A stretch of 64,000 bases of DNA. It comes from Gnetum montanum (Eukaryota; Streptophyta; Gnetopsida; Gnetales; Gnetaceae). Location of the stretch: positions 1,453,275 to 1,517,274 of the forward strand of contig MNCI01001065.1 of the NCBI GenBank assembly GCA_015680685.1, in the 5' to 3' direction. Below, piece after piece: positions 45,727-58,800 of this stretch; the stretch's first letter is position 1; the number at the start of each line of letters is the position of its first letter. The translations under genes were made by a program, and so were the position numbers. The notes under the pieces were generated by a model. That model saw nothing but the letters and a program-made list of their open reading frames with translations. It made no database searches and was not told the origin of the DNA.

Positions 45727-46900
45727 TTAAACATAGAAGGATTTTAGGTACAAGTGGTTGGTTGGATTGGCAAGCTCATTCCCTTCCATATTAGCGAGCT
45801 TGAATGCTCCGTTGTCGAATGCTTTGGTGACCAAGTAAGGCCCTTCCCAATTGGCTGAGAATTTGTCCAGGTGTTCCCGAACTACCTTTAGTACAAGGTC
45901 ACCTTCTTTGATGGGGCACTTATAGATGTCGTGCCGATGTCATTGCCATTGTTGTTTTTGATACCATTTGATTTGATCAACTGCGCGTATGCGTTCTTCC
46001 TCCACCGAGTCGAGGTCAATGATGCACAGATCATTGTTTTTCCCATCGTCGAGGAGTCCAGAAAGTGTGATCCTTAAAGATGGTACCTGTAATTCCAAAG
46101 GTAAAACAGCTTCTAAACCGTAAACAAGACTATATGGTGTTTTACCTGTTGAAGTTCAATGTGTAGTACGTTATGCCCACAATGCATATATCAATTGTTC
46201 GTGCCATCTTTGCTTACTTTGGGTGAGCATCTTTTTGAGTATTGTAATAATCATTTTGTTCGTCGCCTCTGCTTGCCCATTTCTCTAAGGATAGTAAGGG
46301 GATGAAAATGAGTTTTTGATCCCTAGACTTTCACAAAAGGTTATGGTTTTGACACTACTAAATTGTGGCCCGTTGTGAGTGATGATTGTCATGGGAATGT
46401 CAAAGCGGATTACAATATTTTCGAGAATGAAGTTGCATACATGTTTAGATGTAGTTTTTCGAAGGGGAGCAACTTCTACCCACTTCGTAAAATATTTGGT
46501 TGCCGTTATGATAAAACTGTGTCTTGCAGAAGATGAGGGTGTTATTGGGCCGATAAGGTCCAATCCCCACTTTTGAAAGGGCCACGTGATTTGCATTGTA
46601 TGCAACTCATTTGGTGGGACGTGTATTAGATTGCTATGTTTTTGACAAGTACTACATGTTTTGACCTTGGAGAAACAGTTGTATTCCATGTGTGGCCAAT
46701 AATAGCCTAAGCGTCTGATCTTTGCTGCCATGGCCTTTGGTGCTATGTGTCCTCCACATAGTCCGTCGTGTACTTGCTTGACAATGGTTTGGGCATCAGT
46801 ACTACTAACGCATGTTAGCAATATGCCTTCGTAGGATCTACGACACAATGTGTCCCCTACTAGGGTATACTACTTAAAATTCTTTCGTACTACATCCTTT
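45727..46900 (-). pseudogene. E3 integrase
   Basis: It is in the same frame as the RT, with stops only. The open piece 46848-46285 has GLCGGHIAPKAM, KTCSTCQKH and LDLIGPITP. The second catalytic Asp is changed: the motif reads ITHNGPQFSS instead of TDNG. The rest, in frame across stops, has the Glu region (GQAEATNK), the IIDLDSVEEE linker and the C-terminal end YLKSFYV with the stop at 45727-45729. The missing Asp and the stops mean no activity. Confidence 0.9.
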
Positions 46901-47560
46901 TATGAATTTGTTAGATTTCATGGTGTCTCGCCATGTAGAAGGTATTCTTTTATGTCGTCATACCATTCTATCGCGTGTGTTGTACTAACAGATGCGACTG
47001 GCAACGTGTTGAGGGTATCGGTGATTGGTTCAGCCGAACTGGTTATGGAGCTTGGCAATGTATGGAACATGTTAGGCGATATGTTTAATGCCAAGGTGGC
47101 TAGTGCATCTGCGATGGTGTTGTCATTTCTAGAGATGTGTTGCACATTGATGTTTTCGAATCGCCTTGTTAAGTGTTTTGCCAGGTTGCAGTATGGTTGT
47201 AAATGTTGGGCTTTACATGTATAGACGTCTGCGACCTGTTTTATGACTAGTTGTGAGTCTCCTCTGACCACAAGCCATGTGATGTCTAAAGCCAATGTTG
47301 TTGTGAGACCTCTGAGGAGACCTTCGTACTCTGCTATGTTGTTTGTACAATGAAAGTTGAAACGATAAGCAAAGGGTCAGATCTCCCCAGAGGGATAAGT
47401 GATGACAACGGTTGCACTTCCCCCTCGAGAGGTGGATGCTCCATCAAAGTTTAGAATGGCATCGTAGTCGTTGGGCACTATGTCTATTGCGCTTATATCC
47501 TCATTCGGGAATTCTGGCTCTATTATTGCTTGATCGTGCGTTGGTGACGTGGCCATTTGA
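46901..47560 (-). pseudogene. E3 second RNase H (aRNH)
   Basis: On the minus strand it reads ILNFDGASTSRGGSATVV, a stop where E2 has Arg (near 47380), NIAEYEGLLRGL, VVRGDSQLVI and ADALATLAL. Acidic catalytic positions are kept. The linker to integrase (NMFHTLPSSITSSAEP) is open. It marks E3 as Tat. Confidence 0.88.
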
Positions 47561-49214
47561 CTTGCTATGGCTTGACCCTTAACCGATGATTACGCTATGT
47601 AACGCAGGTCAAACTCTGCTATCATGGCTTTCCAGCAAGCTATCCGACTCATTTCATAAATGTTTCCTGTTATGGCCCTTAGCACATTATCCTTGCAAAC
47701 TATATTAACTTGGTTACGGAAGAGGTAATGTCGCCACTTTCTCAAAGAGAAGACCAAAGCTAAACAAGACCTCTCCATGTCATTATACCTTTTCTCGTGA
47801 GAAACTAATGCATGGCTTAAGTAATATACAGGGACTTCGGTTCCGTCATCTCGTTTCTGGCAAAGCATAGACGCGATGGACGAATCCGAAGTAGCGAGGT
47901 AGATGTAAAATGGTTTATCGTTTTGAGGTGGATAAACCGTGGGTAACCGCGCAAGTGCCATTTTAATGTCATCGAATGCTTGTTGGCACTACGGAGTCCA
48001 TTCAAAAAGGACATTTTTGTGTAACAGGTGGTTCATAGGTTTTAGTTTGTCTGTCAATTTTTCTATGAAGCGCCTGATAAACTGTAATCTACCGTGTAGA
48101 CCTTGAAGTTCTGTAAGGTTGCCTGATGGTTTTAGGTTTGTTATGGCCTTAACCTTATCGGGGTCTACTCGTATCCCTACTTCTGAGGCTATAAATCTAA
48201 GCATTTTGCCTGTGTTGACACCGAAGACACATTTTTTCAGGTTGAGTCTCAATTCATACTTTAAACAACGTTTTAATGCTAAGTCAAGATCTTGTACATG
48301 TTGTTCCTCTATTTTTGATTTAACCACAATGTCATCCACGTAATCGTTAAGCGAGTGTAACATGTAATCACTAAAGATGAATGTCATGGCTCTTTGATAC
48401 GTGGCCCCAGCGTTATTGAGACCAAAAGGCATAATTGTGTAGCAAAAGGTTCCCCATGGTGTCATAAAGGTAGTTCAAAGCTGATGCTCCAGGTTAATAC
48501 GTATCTGGTTGTATCCCGAGAAGCCATCCATAAAAGATAATAGTGTGTGCCCAGAAGTTGAGTTGAGAAGTTGATCGATGCTGGGTAGAGGAAAATCGTC
48601 TTTTATGGTTGCAACGTTTAAATCCCGAAAGTCAATGCATAAGCAAATGCTTCCGTTCCTTTTTGGAACAATGACCATGTTGGATACCCACTCGGCGTAA
48701 TCAATAGCTCGAATGAAGCCAGCCTGATAAAGCTTGGTAATCTCATTGCAAACTGCCAATGCCACCTCGGGTTTAACCTTTCATGCCTTTTGTTTTACCG
48801 GTCTCAATTGTGGGTCAAGGATGATGTTGTGTTGGACAAGTCGGGGATCTAGCCCAGGCATATCCGTATAGGACCAAGCGAATACTTTCATATTTTTCCT
48901 AAGCACATTCTCAATGTTTGTGGCTAATTGCGGTTTTAGTAATGTGCTTAATTTTAGTATTTTTATTTCCCCATCGGGCATGGTTATGGGGGTTTCGGCC
49001 AACGGGTCTTTGGTGATGTTTTCAGCTTCTATGTTGAGGGATTTTGTCATGCCTTTGTAGTCATCTATTATTTGCTGTGTTGAGGCGATGACTGCATCTT
49101 CCATTGATGAACTTAGGTGGATGAGGCTCGTGTTGATGTCCCTTGCAATTTTGCCATATGGTCCATCGATAATTAATGGTTCGGTTAAGCGCTGGTGATC
49201 CATCAGGCTTGCTC
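47561..49214 (-). pseudogene. E3 reverse transcriptase and RNase H
   Basis: The coding part follows a conserved 3' splice site (TTTATTGGCAG ending at 49215), with the first ATG at 49203 (MDHQRLTEPL). RT motifs are LCIDFRDLNVATIKD, FPLPSIDQLL, FMTPWGTFCYTIMPFGLNNA and the catalytic NDYVDDIVVKSK near 48330. RNase H is at 47961-47590 (KPFYIYLATSDSSIASM). All pieces share one frame; four single-base stops (near 48778, 48475, 47988 and 47588) break it. The E2 copy shows coding triplets at these stops. Confidence 0.93.
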
Positions 49215-49314
49215 CTGCCAATAAACAGAGAGCGGAATGAGCTCATCAGTAACGTTCTATGTTTCTTTGGTCATTTTAAATGATGCGTATGTGCATGGTG
49301 GATTATCATCACAT

Positions 49315-49390
49315 CAGGACGCATGGCAGTTTAAGGCCATACTAGGCCGTAATGGAAGTTTAAGGTCATACTAGGCCGTGATGGCAGCTT
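49315..49390. repeat. E3 tandem array between RT and antisense promoter
   Basis: Two to three units of about 33 bp with the core GGCAGTTTAAGGCCATACTAGGCCGTAATGG. Same place as 32381-32475 in E2. Confidence 0.7.
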
Positions 49391-49567
49391 ACGCTAGAAT
49401 GTTCAGCATAAACTTATGAAATGAGATCCACGGGGGAACCAGGATGTAATAATTTCTATTTTTTAATATTTTTTAATATTTTTTCTGGGCAAAGTTTAGC
49501 GAAAAATAAGTAAAAAGGCACAAAATGGCAAAAAGGAGCAATGGCGGCGGCAGAGACGGCGGAGCGC

Positions 49568-49575
49568 TATATAAA
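49568..49575 (+). promoter_or_regulatory. TATA box of the E3 antisense gene
   Basis: TATATAAA in GGAGCGCTATATAAAGG, about 190 bp before the start codon at 49761. The matching E2 context is GGAGCGCTATAAAAAATT. Confidence 0.65.
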
Positions 49576-49760
49576 GGGGGGGGTTTCATTTGTTACATTG
49601 CATTTCTGAGCGTAAGTGACTGAGCAAGCATAAGAGTAGACTACGGAACCTAGCATAAGCATAAACTCAAGCCCCAGCGTAGACGCCAGACTCAAACCCC
49701 AGAGGAGACGCCAGACTTTCAACCCCAGCGTGAGCTATCAATCCCAGCGTAGACACCGAG

Positions 49761-52700
49761 ATGGGCAAGGGCAAGGAGGTGGAAGGGTAGGGGAGGAAGA
49801 GTCCTGACTTGACCTTCACGGAGGAGAGCGAAGCCATGCTGTAGTGCCTGCTTCGGCCAAGGATTCCATCATGGCCTGGAACATCGCATAGGTAGGCTCT
49901 GATCCTATTTCTGTTTATTACTTTCATAGTGTAGACGGTCTTGTACACAGTCTCAGCGTATACGCCGAGCGTACACGCCCAGCGTAACAGGTTAGCGTAG
50001 AGGGTTTTTGCATATAAGCTGAGCGTAAATTCATAGCGTAAAGTTGGGTTAGCGTAGACTGTCAGGGGGTAATCGATTTTATCAACATAAACACTTTTTT
50101 TTCTACATGATTATATTAGCGTAAACCACGGCGTAATAAATTCTCTATGCGCGAATTTTTATCAGCGTAAGTTTTCTGTTCTATCAGCATAAGTTCTATT
50201 TTCATTGTGATGGCGTATACGCTAAGGGTTTCTTCGGCGTATACGCTGAGCGTACATAGCTATTCTTTTAAGTATGATGCAGCATAGGCTTGTTTTTCAT
50301 GTTTCTGGCGTAAACTGTTTGCTCAGTGTATAGCGTAGACTATTTACACTGGCCACTTCTGTGGCGTATACGCTGACGGTAAGAGGTTCGAGCGTCAGCG
50401 TAAATAGTTAATTTTCACTGTATACGTTGGGTCAGGCAGTGTATACGCCGGGCGTCAACAGATTTTGACAACGTATACGCTAGGTTTTAACAGCGTATAC
50501 GCCGAGTGTAAAAAAATGTGGACAGCGTCTACGCTAGGTTTTGACATCGTATACGCTGAGCATAAACAGTTAGAAAATTTTTCTAAGTATCAGTCTACGC
50601 TGCAAACCTTGATTTTTTTGCGTTGTTTTGCTGTGTAGCTAATTTTATGTTGGTACTCTGGCTGCTTGCAGGGACAACAAGCCTTTTCTCCTCGTGGTTG
50701 AGCTTGTTTGGGTGTTAACATGGTTTGGCCTCATGGATGCGAATGAGCCTATCCTAGACCTAACCGTGGAACACAACGAGGTTTGGTTCAGAGAAGGTGC
50801 ACCTGATTTCTTGTCCTTCATATTGGACAACTTCGAGGTAGTCATCTGGTCACACCTGAATGAACTGGTGGCGTGGAGCATAGTTGAGGCGATGTTGCCA
50901 GGAGCCACAGAGGGTGTCGTTGTCTTCATGAAAGACATCGATGAGGGGCCATTTACGAATGAGGACGGTTCTTCCCGCGGGCCTAAGTCCACACGCCCGT
51001 TAGCGCTTGCGTGGGCCCGATTGCCACGAGGGTAGGACTACCTTGATAATACTTTGTTTTTAGTGGCGCGCATGCATACGTTATTCTAGAACCCTCCCGA
51101 CACAGTGTACCAAGTAGGTAGGTAGGACCATTCAAGTTTATCGCTTCTTTTCGACGTTTGGCATTTGCCTCAGTTTTGATATTCGCTCGTTTATAGGCCA
51201 AAAGTTAATGCAGACAGAATATGCATCGAAGATGATGGACTTGCCTTAATTCACACCTCTCTAGAGGAATTTATGGCGGGTTCTACCCTTCATAAAACTG
51301 TAATAGGTCTAATGAAGAGGGACATCATCTATTTTCACCAATGATTCTCTAGAGCGTTGGCACTGTGCCAAGCCCGTGGATGGCTGGATAAAGATTGGTC
51401 AGATCGGGGGCCAATTTTCCCTCGTGACTCTGGTCCAGGAAGCACATCCAAGTCTACTACGGGAGGTGAATGACAATGTCTTTTTGATGTGCTAACGTGT
51501 TTTAACTACCGAAGGTTATACTGATACAACAATCTTATATCGCGCTTGTAGTTGATGCACCTCCTAGCGGGGATCCTATCACAACCGAGCGAATTGAGAA
51601 AACATTGTCAATGAAGTTAGGGGAGGTGACTAAGGCTTAGAAGTGGTTGTGTAACCATGCCTTGCCATCTATTGTTCGCTGCTTGAATAATGCTGACCTT
51701 ATGGAGCTCCTCATGACCCCAAGTCTTGATGTATCAATAGGGGAAATGATTGGGATCGTGGATTCTTTTAATGAGTCTATCTCGTACTACAGCACCCGGA
51801 TTAAGGGTGTTAAGGTGGTTTTTCATCTGTCACCTAAGTTTTTCTCAAACTTATTCGGGGTACCGGCGGATGGCATAAATGTAGTCTTAGATAGAACTCA
51901 TAAAGAGCTCCATATGGTGCATGAGTTGGAGGACTGGTTGGGCCTGGCCAAGGGTGCCAAGGGGTTCCCAATGCAAGGGAAGGCAAAGGTTGAAGAGGTG
52001 AATGAACTATATCCCCTGTTTAGGGCACGGGTATTTCCCAAAACCCTTTCTCAGGTGAAGAACCTTGGGGTTGAGGCTGTGCGCGTTATGAAAACTATCC
52101 TGGAAACTGGCATGCGCTATAACTAGGCTAAGTTTCTATTTTTGGGTATGCACAAGGAGATAGTGCGGTTGCGCTCGAATGTCAAGGCGCAATCCCACTT
52201 CACCTTCACTTTCTTCACCGGTTACCTTCGTCGCTTCACCGCGTTTTTGGTAGTCCAGGCAGGTAACAAGTTTGTTCTATGGGATCAGGGTCAACTATCC
52301 CGCCCGTGGATCAACCACTTGTTCGATACAGCCAAGTCCTAGGATGCGCCTGAAGGCATCGACGAGTCTGTGTTTATTATGACCGGGGGATCATCGGGGA
52401 CCTCCATTCATACTCGCGATAGTTTGGGGTTAGAGCCAAATGATGTACCCCTCACTACAAGAAGAGTTGAGCGGGTGATTAAAGAAACCGTGGGCTAGGC
52501 CAAAACGAGGCTGAAGAGACATGAACGCGCAACTGAGGAAGCTTCGAATGTGAGCGAGCAGTGAGTGAAGTGCATAAGATTCAAGATGCTCGGTATGTAG
52601 ACTTTTGCCATCTTATTTTTTTATTATTTTTTTTTTGTCCATAATTTTCCATTCAATCGCTTACATGTCGCTAACGTCTTTGGCTCAATTCGAGAAGTAA

Positions 52701-54274
52701 GGAAGCAAGCACTGGAAACCATTACGGAGGAGGAGGAGACGAATATGGAGAAGAATAATGAAGAGGAAAATGTGGATAAGGATCAGGAAGGAGGGATGGA
52801 GGAAGTAAAGGAAGACACTGGCGAAATTGAACCATTGGATGACTAGGGCGGTGTCGAACAAATGTTCCGCAGCTTTCTTCAGGGGGATCTGGATTTAGGT
52901 GATCCTCCAAAAGGTGACGAAGAGCATGGTATGTCTTCTTTTTATCATATTTCAACTTTCCTTGTTAGTTGTCATTCCTATGGGATTTTATTTTCATGTT
53001 TTCATTTTTCAGACGAAGGCAGCGAGACTAGGACGGTGCGCTTGGATGTACCTATGAAGACGGTTCCCCCTGAGAGGACCGCTGAGGTTAGTTCCCGCAC
53101 CCGTGAGCCATTTACTTGGTTTGAAATGCCAAGTAAGATGGATTTTGTGGCCGGAATTGCGGAAGAAGTTGTTGAACGAATTCAGGAGGTCAACCCCGAA
53201 ATAGGTATAATGTTTTTAAATGGCTTGCCGTTTTAGAGTGTCACACCTTGTTTTTGTTGCCTTAACATTTGATCTTTTCGTACGCATAGGTGCCAAGTTA
53301 AGGTGGGATCTTGCTGAGATGATCAGCATTGACAGTTTGGCTACATTACCCCTAGAAGTGGAATAGGTACCAAGGCCAGTTTACAATGAAGTTGCAGAAA
53401 GTCTTGTCCATAACGCCAAGTCGGTATGGACCTGTAAGCGATCCATCGAACAACTATGGTTGCAGATCCAAACAAAGGAGAAGGAAGTCTCCGAGCTATC
53501 AACTGAATGCAATGATCTCAAAACTCGTTATGAATTTTCTTTGGCTTGATTAGGAAGTGATAGTTCATGGTGAACGTCCAAAATTACGTACAATAGATAT
53601 TGGAACTTGTTAAATCACCATGCATCACTAACTCGGAGGTTCACGGAACGTAAAGCCCAGATAGACCTATTGAATCTAAAGTGCCAGGATTGGAAGGCAT
53701 TTGCCTCCAAGGTGCGTAAGTGGGGCCAAGATGAAAAAAATCATAAGCACCATTATAAGAAATCATTAAAAGAAGTTTCAATAGAGAAACGACAACTTGA
53801 GATGTTCGTAGAGGGTTTGGGCTTACGTTCTGCGTTCAATACCTTTGCAGAGAACACCATAGTTGAGATGGAATATCCTAAGAGGGTTATTACCACTGCT
53901 TCTGGGGAAGTTACTGTGGGTGAATTTCCTCCAAAACGTCTAGTCTGGTCAACTATTGATAAGGGAAAGGCCTTGGCAGACGTCAACCTAGGCCTTGGTG
54001 AAACAGACTGGGCTAGTGTTTCGGAGGAAGAAATCCTTCGTCGATTGGAGTTCGGTTTGGGGAGATCTCCTATGGTAAGTATTTTGTCATTGTGAAACTG
54101 ATTTGCTAAAGGATGTTTGAAATTTTTATGCTCTCTTATTCTTACATTGGTTGTCTCATCTTGTATTTTCAAGGTGAAGGCGGCGATGATGCTCAAGAAG
54201 CTAACTCCAGTGGAGCCGGGGCCCCTGACGCTAGTGGATCTATAGGGGACGATCCTCCTATCCCAGATGCTTAG
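49761..54274 (+). pseudogene. E3 antisense accessory gene, eight exons, FCP1-like N-terminus
   Basis: Exons: 49761-49891, 50672-51121, 51197-51465, 51552-52592, 52695-52928, 53013-53204, 53290-54074, 54174-54274. Lengths are 131, 450, 269, 1041, 234, 192, 785 and 101 bp; E2 has 131, 450, 263, 1041 (without its duplication), 231, 195, 785 and 102. All introns end GT-AG. The FCP1-like exon 2 reads LLVVELVWVLTW, WFREGAPDFLSFIL and FEVVIWSHL, again without the DxDx(T/V) aspartates. Exon 4 has the unrecognised middle region (FFSNLFGVPADG, WINHLFDTAKS); exon 5 is acidic (TEEEETNMEKNNEEE); exon 7 has a coiled-coil-like stretch (53440-53540) and ends RSPM. The last exon has lost one base, which shifts the tail. 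About a dozen in-frame stops, mostly TAG or TGA where E2 has Trp, Gln or Arg codons, make it a pseudogene. Confidence 0.78.
49935..50560. repeat. GCGTATACGC array in intron 1 of the E3 antisense gene
   Basis: More than fifteen exact or near copies (for example 49955-49985, 50215-50250, 50360-50375, 50440-50555) fill the intron, as in E2. Confidence 0.85.
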
Positions 54275-54544
54275 TTTTTTTTTTGTTTTTAGCTTTTAGT
54301 TTTATCTTCGAAACTATGCTGACTCAAATTGATATGGGAATTGTAACTTGAAAACCTTAAGATGAATGGAAACAATTGACACATATAATTGTACAGCATT
54401 GCATGTATAAATATTTTTTGTTGATTTTGAGTTTGATTGCACACACAACATAGCAATGTAAAATATTTTGGTTTATATATTTTTTTATTTGTTCTAAGTG
54501 TAATATGCAGATGTAATTACAAGAGGAGAAACGAAGCACAAGTG

Positions 54545-54800
54545 TGTGATCTAGTTTAAGGCCATTTCAGGCCTCTATGCGTAGTTTAACGCCATTTCAG
54601 GCCCCATTGCAAACAAGTAGTATTTCGTATAACGTGGATGGATTTCTTGGTTGGCCAACCATTTCTGATCGTGGCTAGTTTTATGTCATTGCGAACATGA
54701 TAGTTTAACGTCTTTTCAGACAGGGAGTGTAGTTTAATGTTTTTTTTTTGTTTTTATGTGTTTTGTTTTTGAGTTGTTATAGTTTAACATTGTTTTGGAC
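54545..54800. repeat. E3 tandem array between antisense gene and protease
   Basis: Six or so units of 35-45 bp with cores such as TAGTTTAAGGCCATTTCAGGCC and TAGTTTAACGTCTTTTCAGAC. The same core occurs in E1 15910-16090. Confidence 0.8.
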
Positions 54801-54814
54801 TAGTTGAGATGGTA

Positions 54815-55888
54815 TTATTTTAGTAATTTTTTAATTTTCTTCCTTTTAATGTTAGGTGATGTGTCAATGGGTATGATTCTGTATTCAGTGTCCCCTTCGC
54901 TGATTACGTTAAATGGTAATTCAGCCCAATGGACGTCTGATGGAATGACTTCTGTGTTAGTGTTTTTAGATGTTTCGGCGTTTGTTATGAGTTCTATGTT
55001 AGTTTCTATTTGAGATGGCGCATGTACAATGTCAGATGCAGGTGTTTCCATTTTAGGTGGATCCTCTTTCGTGTTTAAAGGCTCATTTCTTCCCAATTGT
55101 CACGCATTTTTATCGTTTTGTTTAGGCTCCTCAAGCTCGACCTCTGAGCCTTGGTCCATGTCTACGTGTGATGAAATGATAGGCGTAGTAGCCTCCCCGT
55201 GTATAATGATTTCACCACCTTCATAAGGCAGGTGGATCTCTTGGTGTATAGGGGAGGAGACCACTTTTAGTTGGGCCAACCAGGGTCTACCTAGTATTAA
55301 GTTGAATCCTGGCATTTCATCGACCACTAGGAAATCGGCGGACGTGGGAAATTGATCCCCCACTATGAAGTCTAAGGTCACTGTGCCTTTGACCATCACG
55401 CGTGACCCGCTGAATGATTTTAAACATGTAGTCGCAGTCGGTTTGATTGACTCCATTAGCTCTAGTTGTTCAACGATTGGGTATGGTACCACATTCATAG
55501 CGGCTCCATCATCTATGTGGATCCTATGTATCTTGAACTGATTCATGCGTATCGTTATGAACATGGGGGCTGTTGTTACCTCCCCTGTTTTCTTTTCCAT
55601 CTTCATATTGTTGTTATGGAAGCTTAATGGTTTAGGAGTTGTCTCGTGAGGCGAGTACATTACCGCGTGAATGGAGGGTTCATTTGGAGGCAAGTCCTCG
55701 CTTACTGGGATCGACATCAACATACGTACCAAAGCTTCATGATGTGTTTTCGATGTTAGAACCAGGTCATACAAGCTTAGTAAAGTGTTCTTTTGTTTCA
55801 ATGCTTGGGTGACTTGTGTCAAAGCTGTTGCGAAGTCTCTACTGTTGTGGACATTTTTATCGACGATGACTAGGTCCATTAGGCCCAA
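54815..55888 (-). pseudogene. E3 aspartic protease
   Basis: The frame from 55888 to 55100 is open, then one stop and a short open tail to 54815. The Gag-protease linker reads KNTLLSLYDL and HHEALVRMLMSIP. The active site is IDDGAAMNVV near 55505, followed by CLKSFSGSRVMVKGT and DEMPGFNLILGRPWLAQ. The tail ends KRKKIKKLLK, as in E2. The core enzyme could be intact in this copy. It sits one base out of frame with gag because of a one-base deletion near 55915 relative to E2. Confidence 0.88.
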
Positions 55889-55893
55889 CAGTT

Positions 55894-58800
55894 TTATTTC
55901 GTGTTTTGTTGATTGTCATTTTTGCTCAGAGCCATCGTTTTAGATGGCTCATGTTTTTTAGATGATTCACTTTCGTTGCTTGTGTTCGGTGGGTTGTTAG
56001 GTGACGACATGGATACGGAGTTAAGTGGAGTGGACTTAGGTGGCCCCACAGCTAGCCGTTGGCATTCCTTCTTTACACATTCACATGTGAGCCTATCTGC
56101 TAAGCATTCTTGTGTGTGGCGTGGAGGTGTGGCTGGTCCTGGAGCCTCGGGTTGCTCGGGGATTCTTACAACATATGGATCCAGGCAGAGTTGCAGTTGG
56201 ACAATCAGATGTGATTGGTCAGAAGGCCGGCCAGGTACCCTAATGATGTAGGGGCTAGGTTCACCTTGCATTTGTGAGGTAGAGTCTTGGTAATCATTAG
56301 GACTTTCAGGTATCCTAACGAGATACGGGGTTGGTTTTGGCGAAGGTTGGACCTCCGCTGTTGCGACTGCTAGTGGTACTCGGACTACGAAAGGGGCAGG
56401 CTGAGTAGAAGGGGTTGGTGCATTTGAGGGAATGACGGGAGGGACATGCACCACGTATGGTTGGTCGCATGTCATGGTGTTAGACGTCGTTACAGCTGGA
56501 GGCACCTGAACAACATATGGTCGTTGTGGGGCATGCGGTGGTTGGGGCATGGATGTGGACGCAGGAGCAGGGACGCGAACTATAAATGACCTATTAGATG
56601 TTTGTTGTATACACTCAGGATAGATGGTGTTAATGTTGGGTGTCTCAGAATCATCATCAAGGTAGATTGTATTGATGACGTACGACGCCTCTTTTATGTT
56701 TAGAGGGTCTTTATACACCCCCATAGCTTGATTCTGTGGTTGGATCGGGTTGGCCTCGTCAAAGATGATTTGGCCATCGTCGATCATCCGTTGTATGTCC
56801 TGTTTTAAGGTGAAACAGTAATCCATGTCGTGCCCATTGTGTTGATGATAATCGTAGAAGCGATCCATTATAAAGCCTTTGGGCACTGGAGGCTCATCTG
56901 GCATTGCTAAGCTTGGGTTCTGAATGAGTTGACAGAACTGGTCATGTCTCTAGATGGCCGCAAGGGATAACTATTTATGTTTCATTAACCCAGCTTTCAG
57001 GAGTTGATCGAAGAGCTGGGATGGCTTCATTGGCAGAGACGTATATTGAGAGGGTTCTTTCCTCTTGAAATTTCGCGTACGATTCGTTGTTGGGTTCTGC
57101 GATGATGATGATTCCGGCGTGGTTGTGGGGCTAGGTTTATTATAGTTAGTAGGGGCTACAGGAAGCTTATTTTTGTGTGCCATGTTTGCTTGTTGTGCTT
57201 CTACTATTGCTGCTACAGTTGTTTTAGACCTCTCTTTATCCTTTTTAGTGTGTTGATTTTTAAAGGCTAAGTATGCAGGGTCGTGGCTGTTTTGAGCTAC
57301 CTCCTCTATGTTTTTGATTTGTACAAAAGCTTAGTTAAGGTTATGCATGTTAAGATAGTACAAATTGGATTTAAAAAAGTCATTAACGGTCCCTTTTAGA
57401 ATAGTAAGAAGGTACATTTGGAAGATTGGCTCATGTAGCTCGTTGAGAGCAGCGCTCCACCTTTGAATGAATTTCTGCACAGGTTCGAGCGGCGCTTGCT
57501 TAACTTGTATAAGGCTGTCCAATGTTGCCTCAGGTTTCAAGTTATATTTGAACCTGATCATAAACTGGTGTAACAACTCTTCCAAGGAGAATATAGAGTT
57601 CCTCGGCAAGGCTCGGTACCAATTGAGTGCTCTCCCGGCAAGGGACATAGGGAACACTCGCAAGATGGCATGGGGCCATGCCTGGAGTAATGCGCATTCT
57701 AACCTAAACGTTATGAGATGTGCATTGGGGTCTATCTACCTATTATACTTAGTTAGTGTCAACAATGATATGCCTTTGGGCAAGGTTAGAGGTGGGACGG
57801 ACGGGCTGATGGGGTCATCGTGGTAGAAATCCACTACCTTCAACTCTCCGTTGGTAGCCGTTTTGAGGCGCTTTACCTCGTCAGTAAGTTCTTGCATTAA
57901 TTTTTTGGTGTCTGCCCAGTCTTGGGCACTTGGTGACATGGCAGCTTGAGGTTGTGGTATATTGTATAGGTTAGAGTGTGGTATGGTAGGTTGAAAGGTC
58001 AAAAGTTGTGAGGCCAGGTGTTGTGCTTGTGGCACGTTTATAGAGGATGGCATTAGGGATGGCAGGTTATAGGGGAAAGGTTGTTGTTGCTATGCTTGCG
58101 ACTGTACTAGGGGAATGTTGGCTGGTTGAACCATATGGGATGGTATGTTGTAGTGAGGAGGTTGGTGTTGTTGTGGTTGAGTGCCCATCGCTGCCCATTG
58201 TCCAGCTACGTTTTGTGGAGGGACCCCCTGTTGGGTTACAGCGGTAGAAGGGGCCCCATGCGTTTGGATGTGGGGAATGTAGTGGGTGGACATGGATGCT
58301 AGCATCACATGTGGCATCCCTATCAATCGAGGCACGAAGGTTGCTCCCATGTTATTGTGTGGGGGTGGTGCTTGCGAGGATGGGCCGGCTGCTCCATCGG
58401 GGATGATAGCGAGAGGGAGCGTGCTGAATTGCGGGTCAGTCAGAGGTGGAACATGAGCAAATGAGGATGTTTTTGGTGGAGGCATTTGTGCGTGGGTGAT
58501 TCTGAGGGGTTGGAGCGGCATGAATTCCCTTGTGTATGGGTGAAAAATGGGGTTTACATGGTTTTGTGGACTGAGGGTGTGATAGGAGTCCTCGTGTTCT
58601 TATTGGGCCGTGAACTCCTCCTCCTCTTCCGGTTGGAGATCTACCACAGGTTGATCCAACGGCTGGCTCCTTTGCAGGAGGAGTCGTGTAACGAGCTCTG
58701 AGTACTATTCTGGAACAAGGATTATATCGTACGGAGAGGGGATGAACTCGCGTCCCCCCCTGTAGAAGAGTTCGAACTGCCTCTTCACCTCCATTTCGGT

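Noticed and set aside
49761-54274. The antisense gene as an ordinary host gene into which the element landed
   Set aside because: The same gene lies at the same internal place in three independent insertions, inside target duplications where these are readable, so it belongs to the elements.
55888-55930. Apparent -1 frameshift between gag and protease in both E2 and E3, as for programmed frameshifting
   Set aside because: Alignment of the two copies shows different causes: E3 lost one base near 55915, while E2 has an indel further upstream. The parent probably had gag and protease in one frame.
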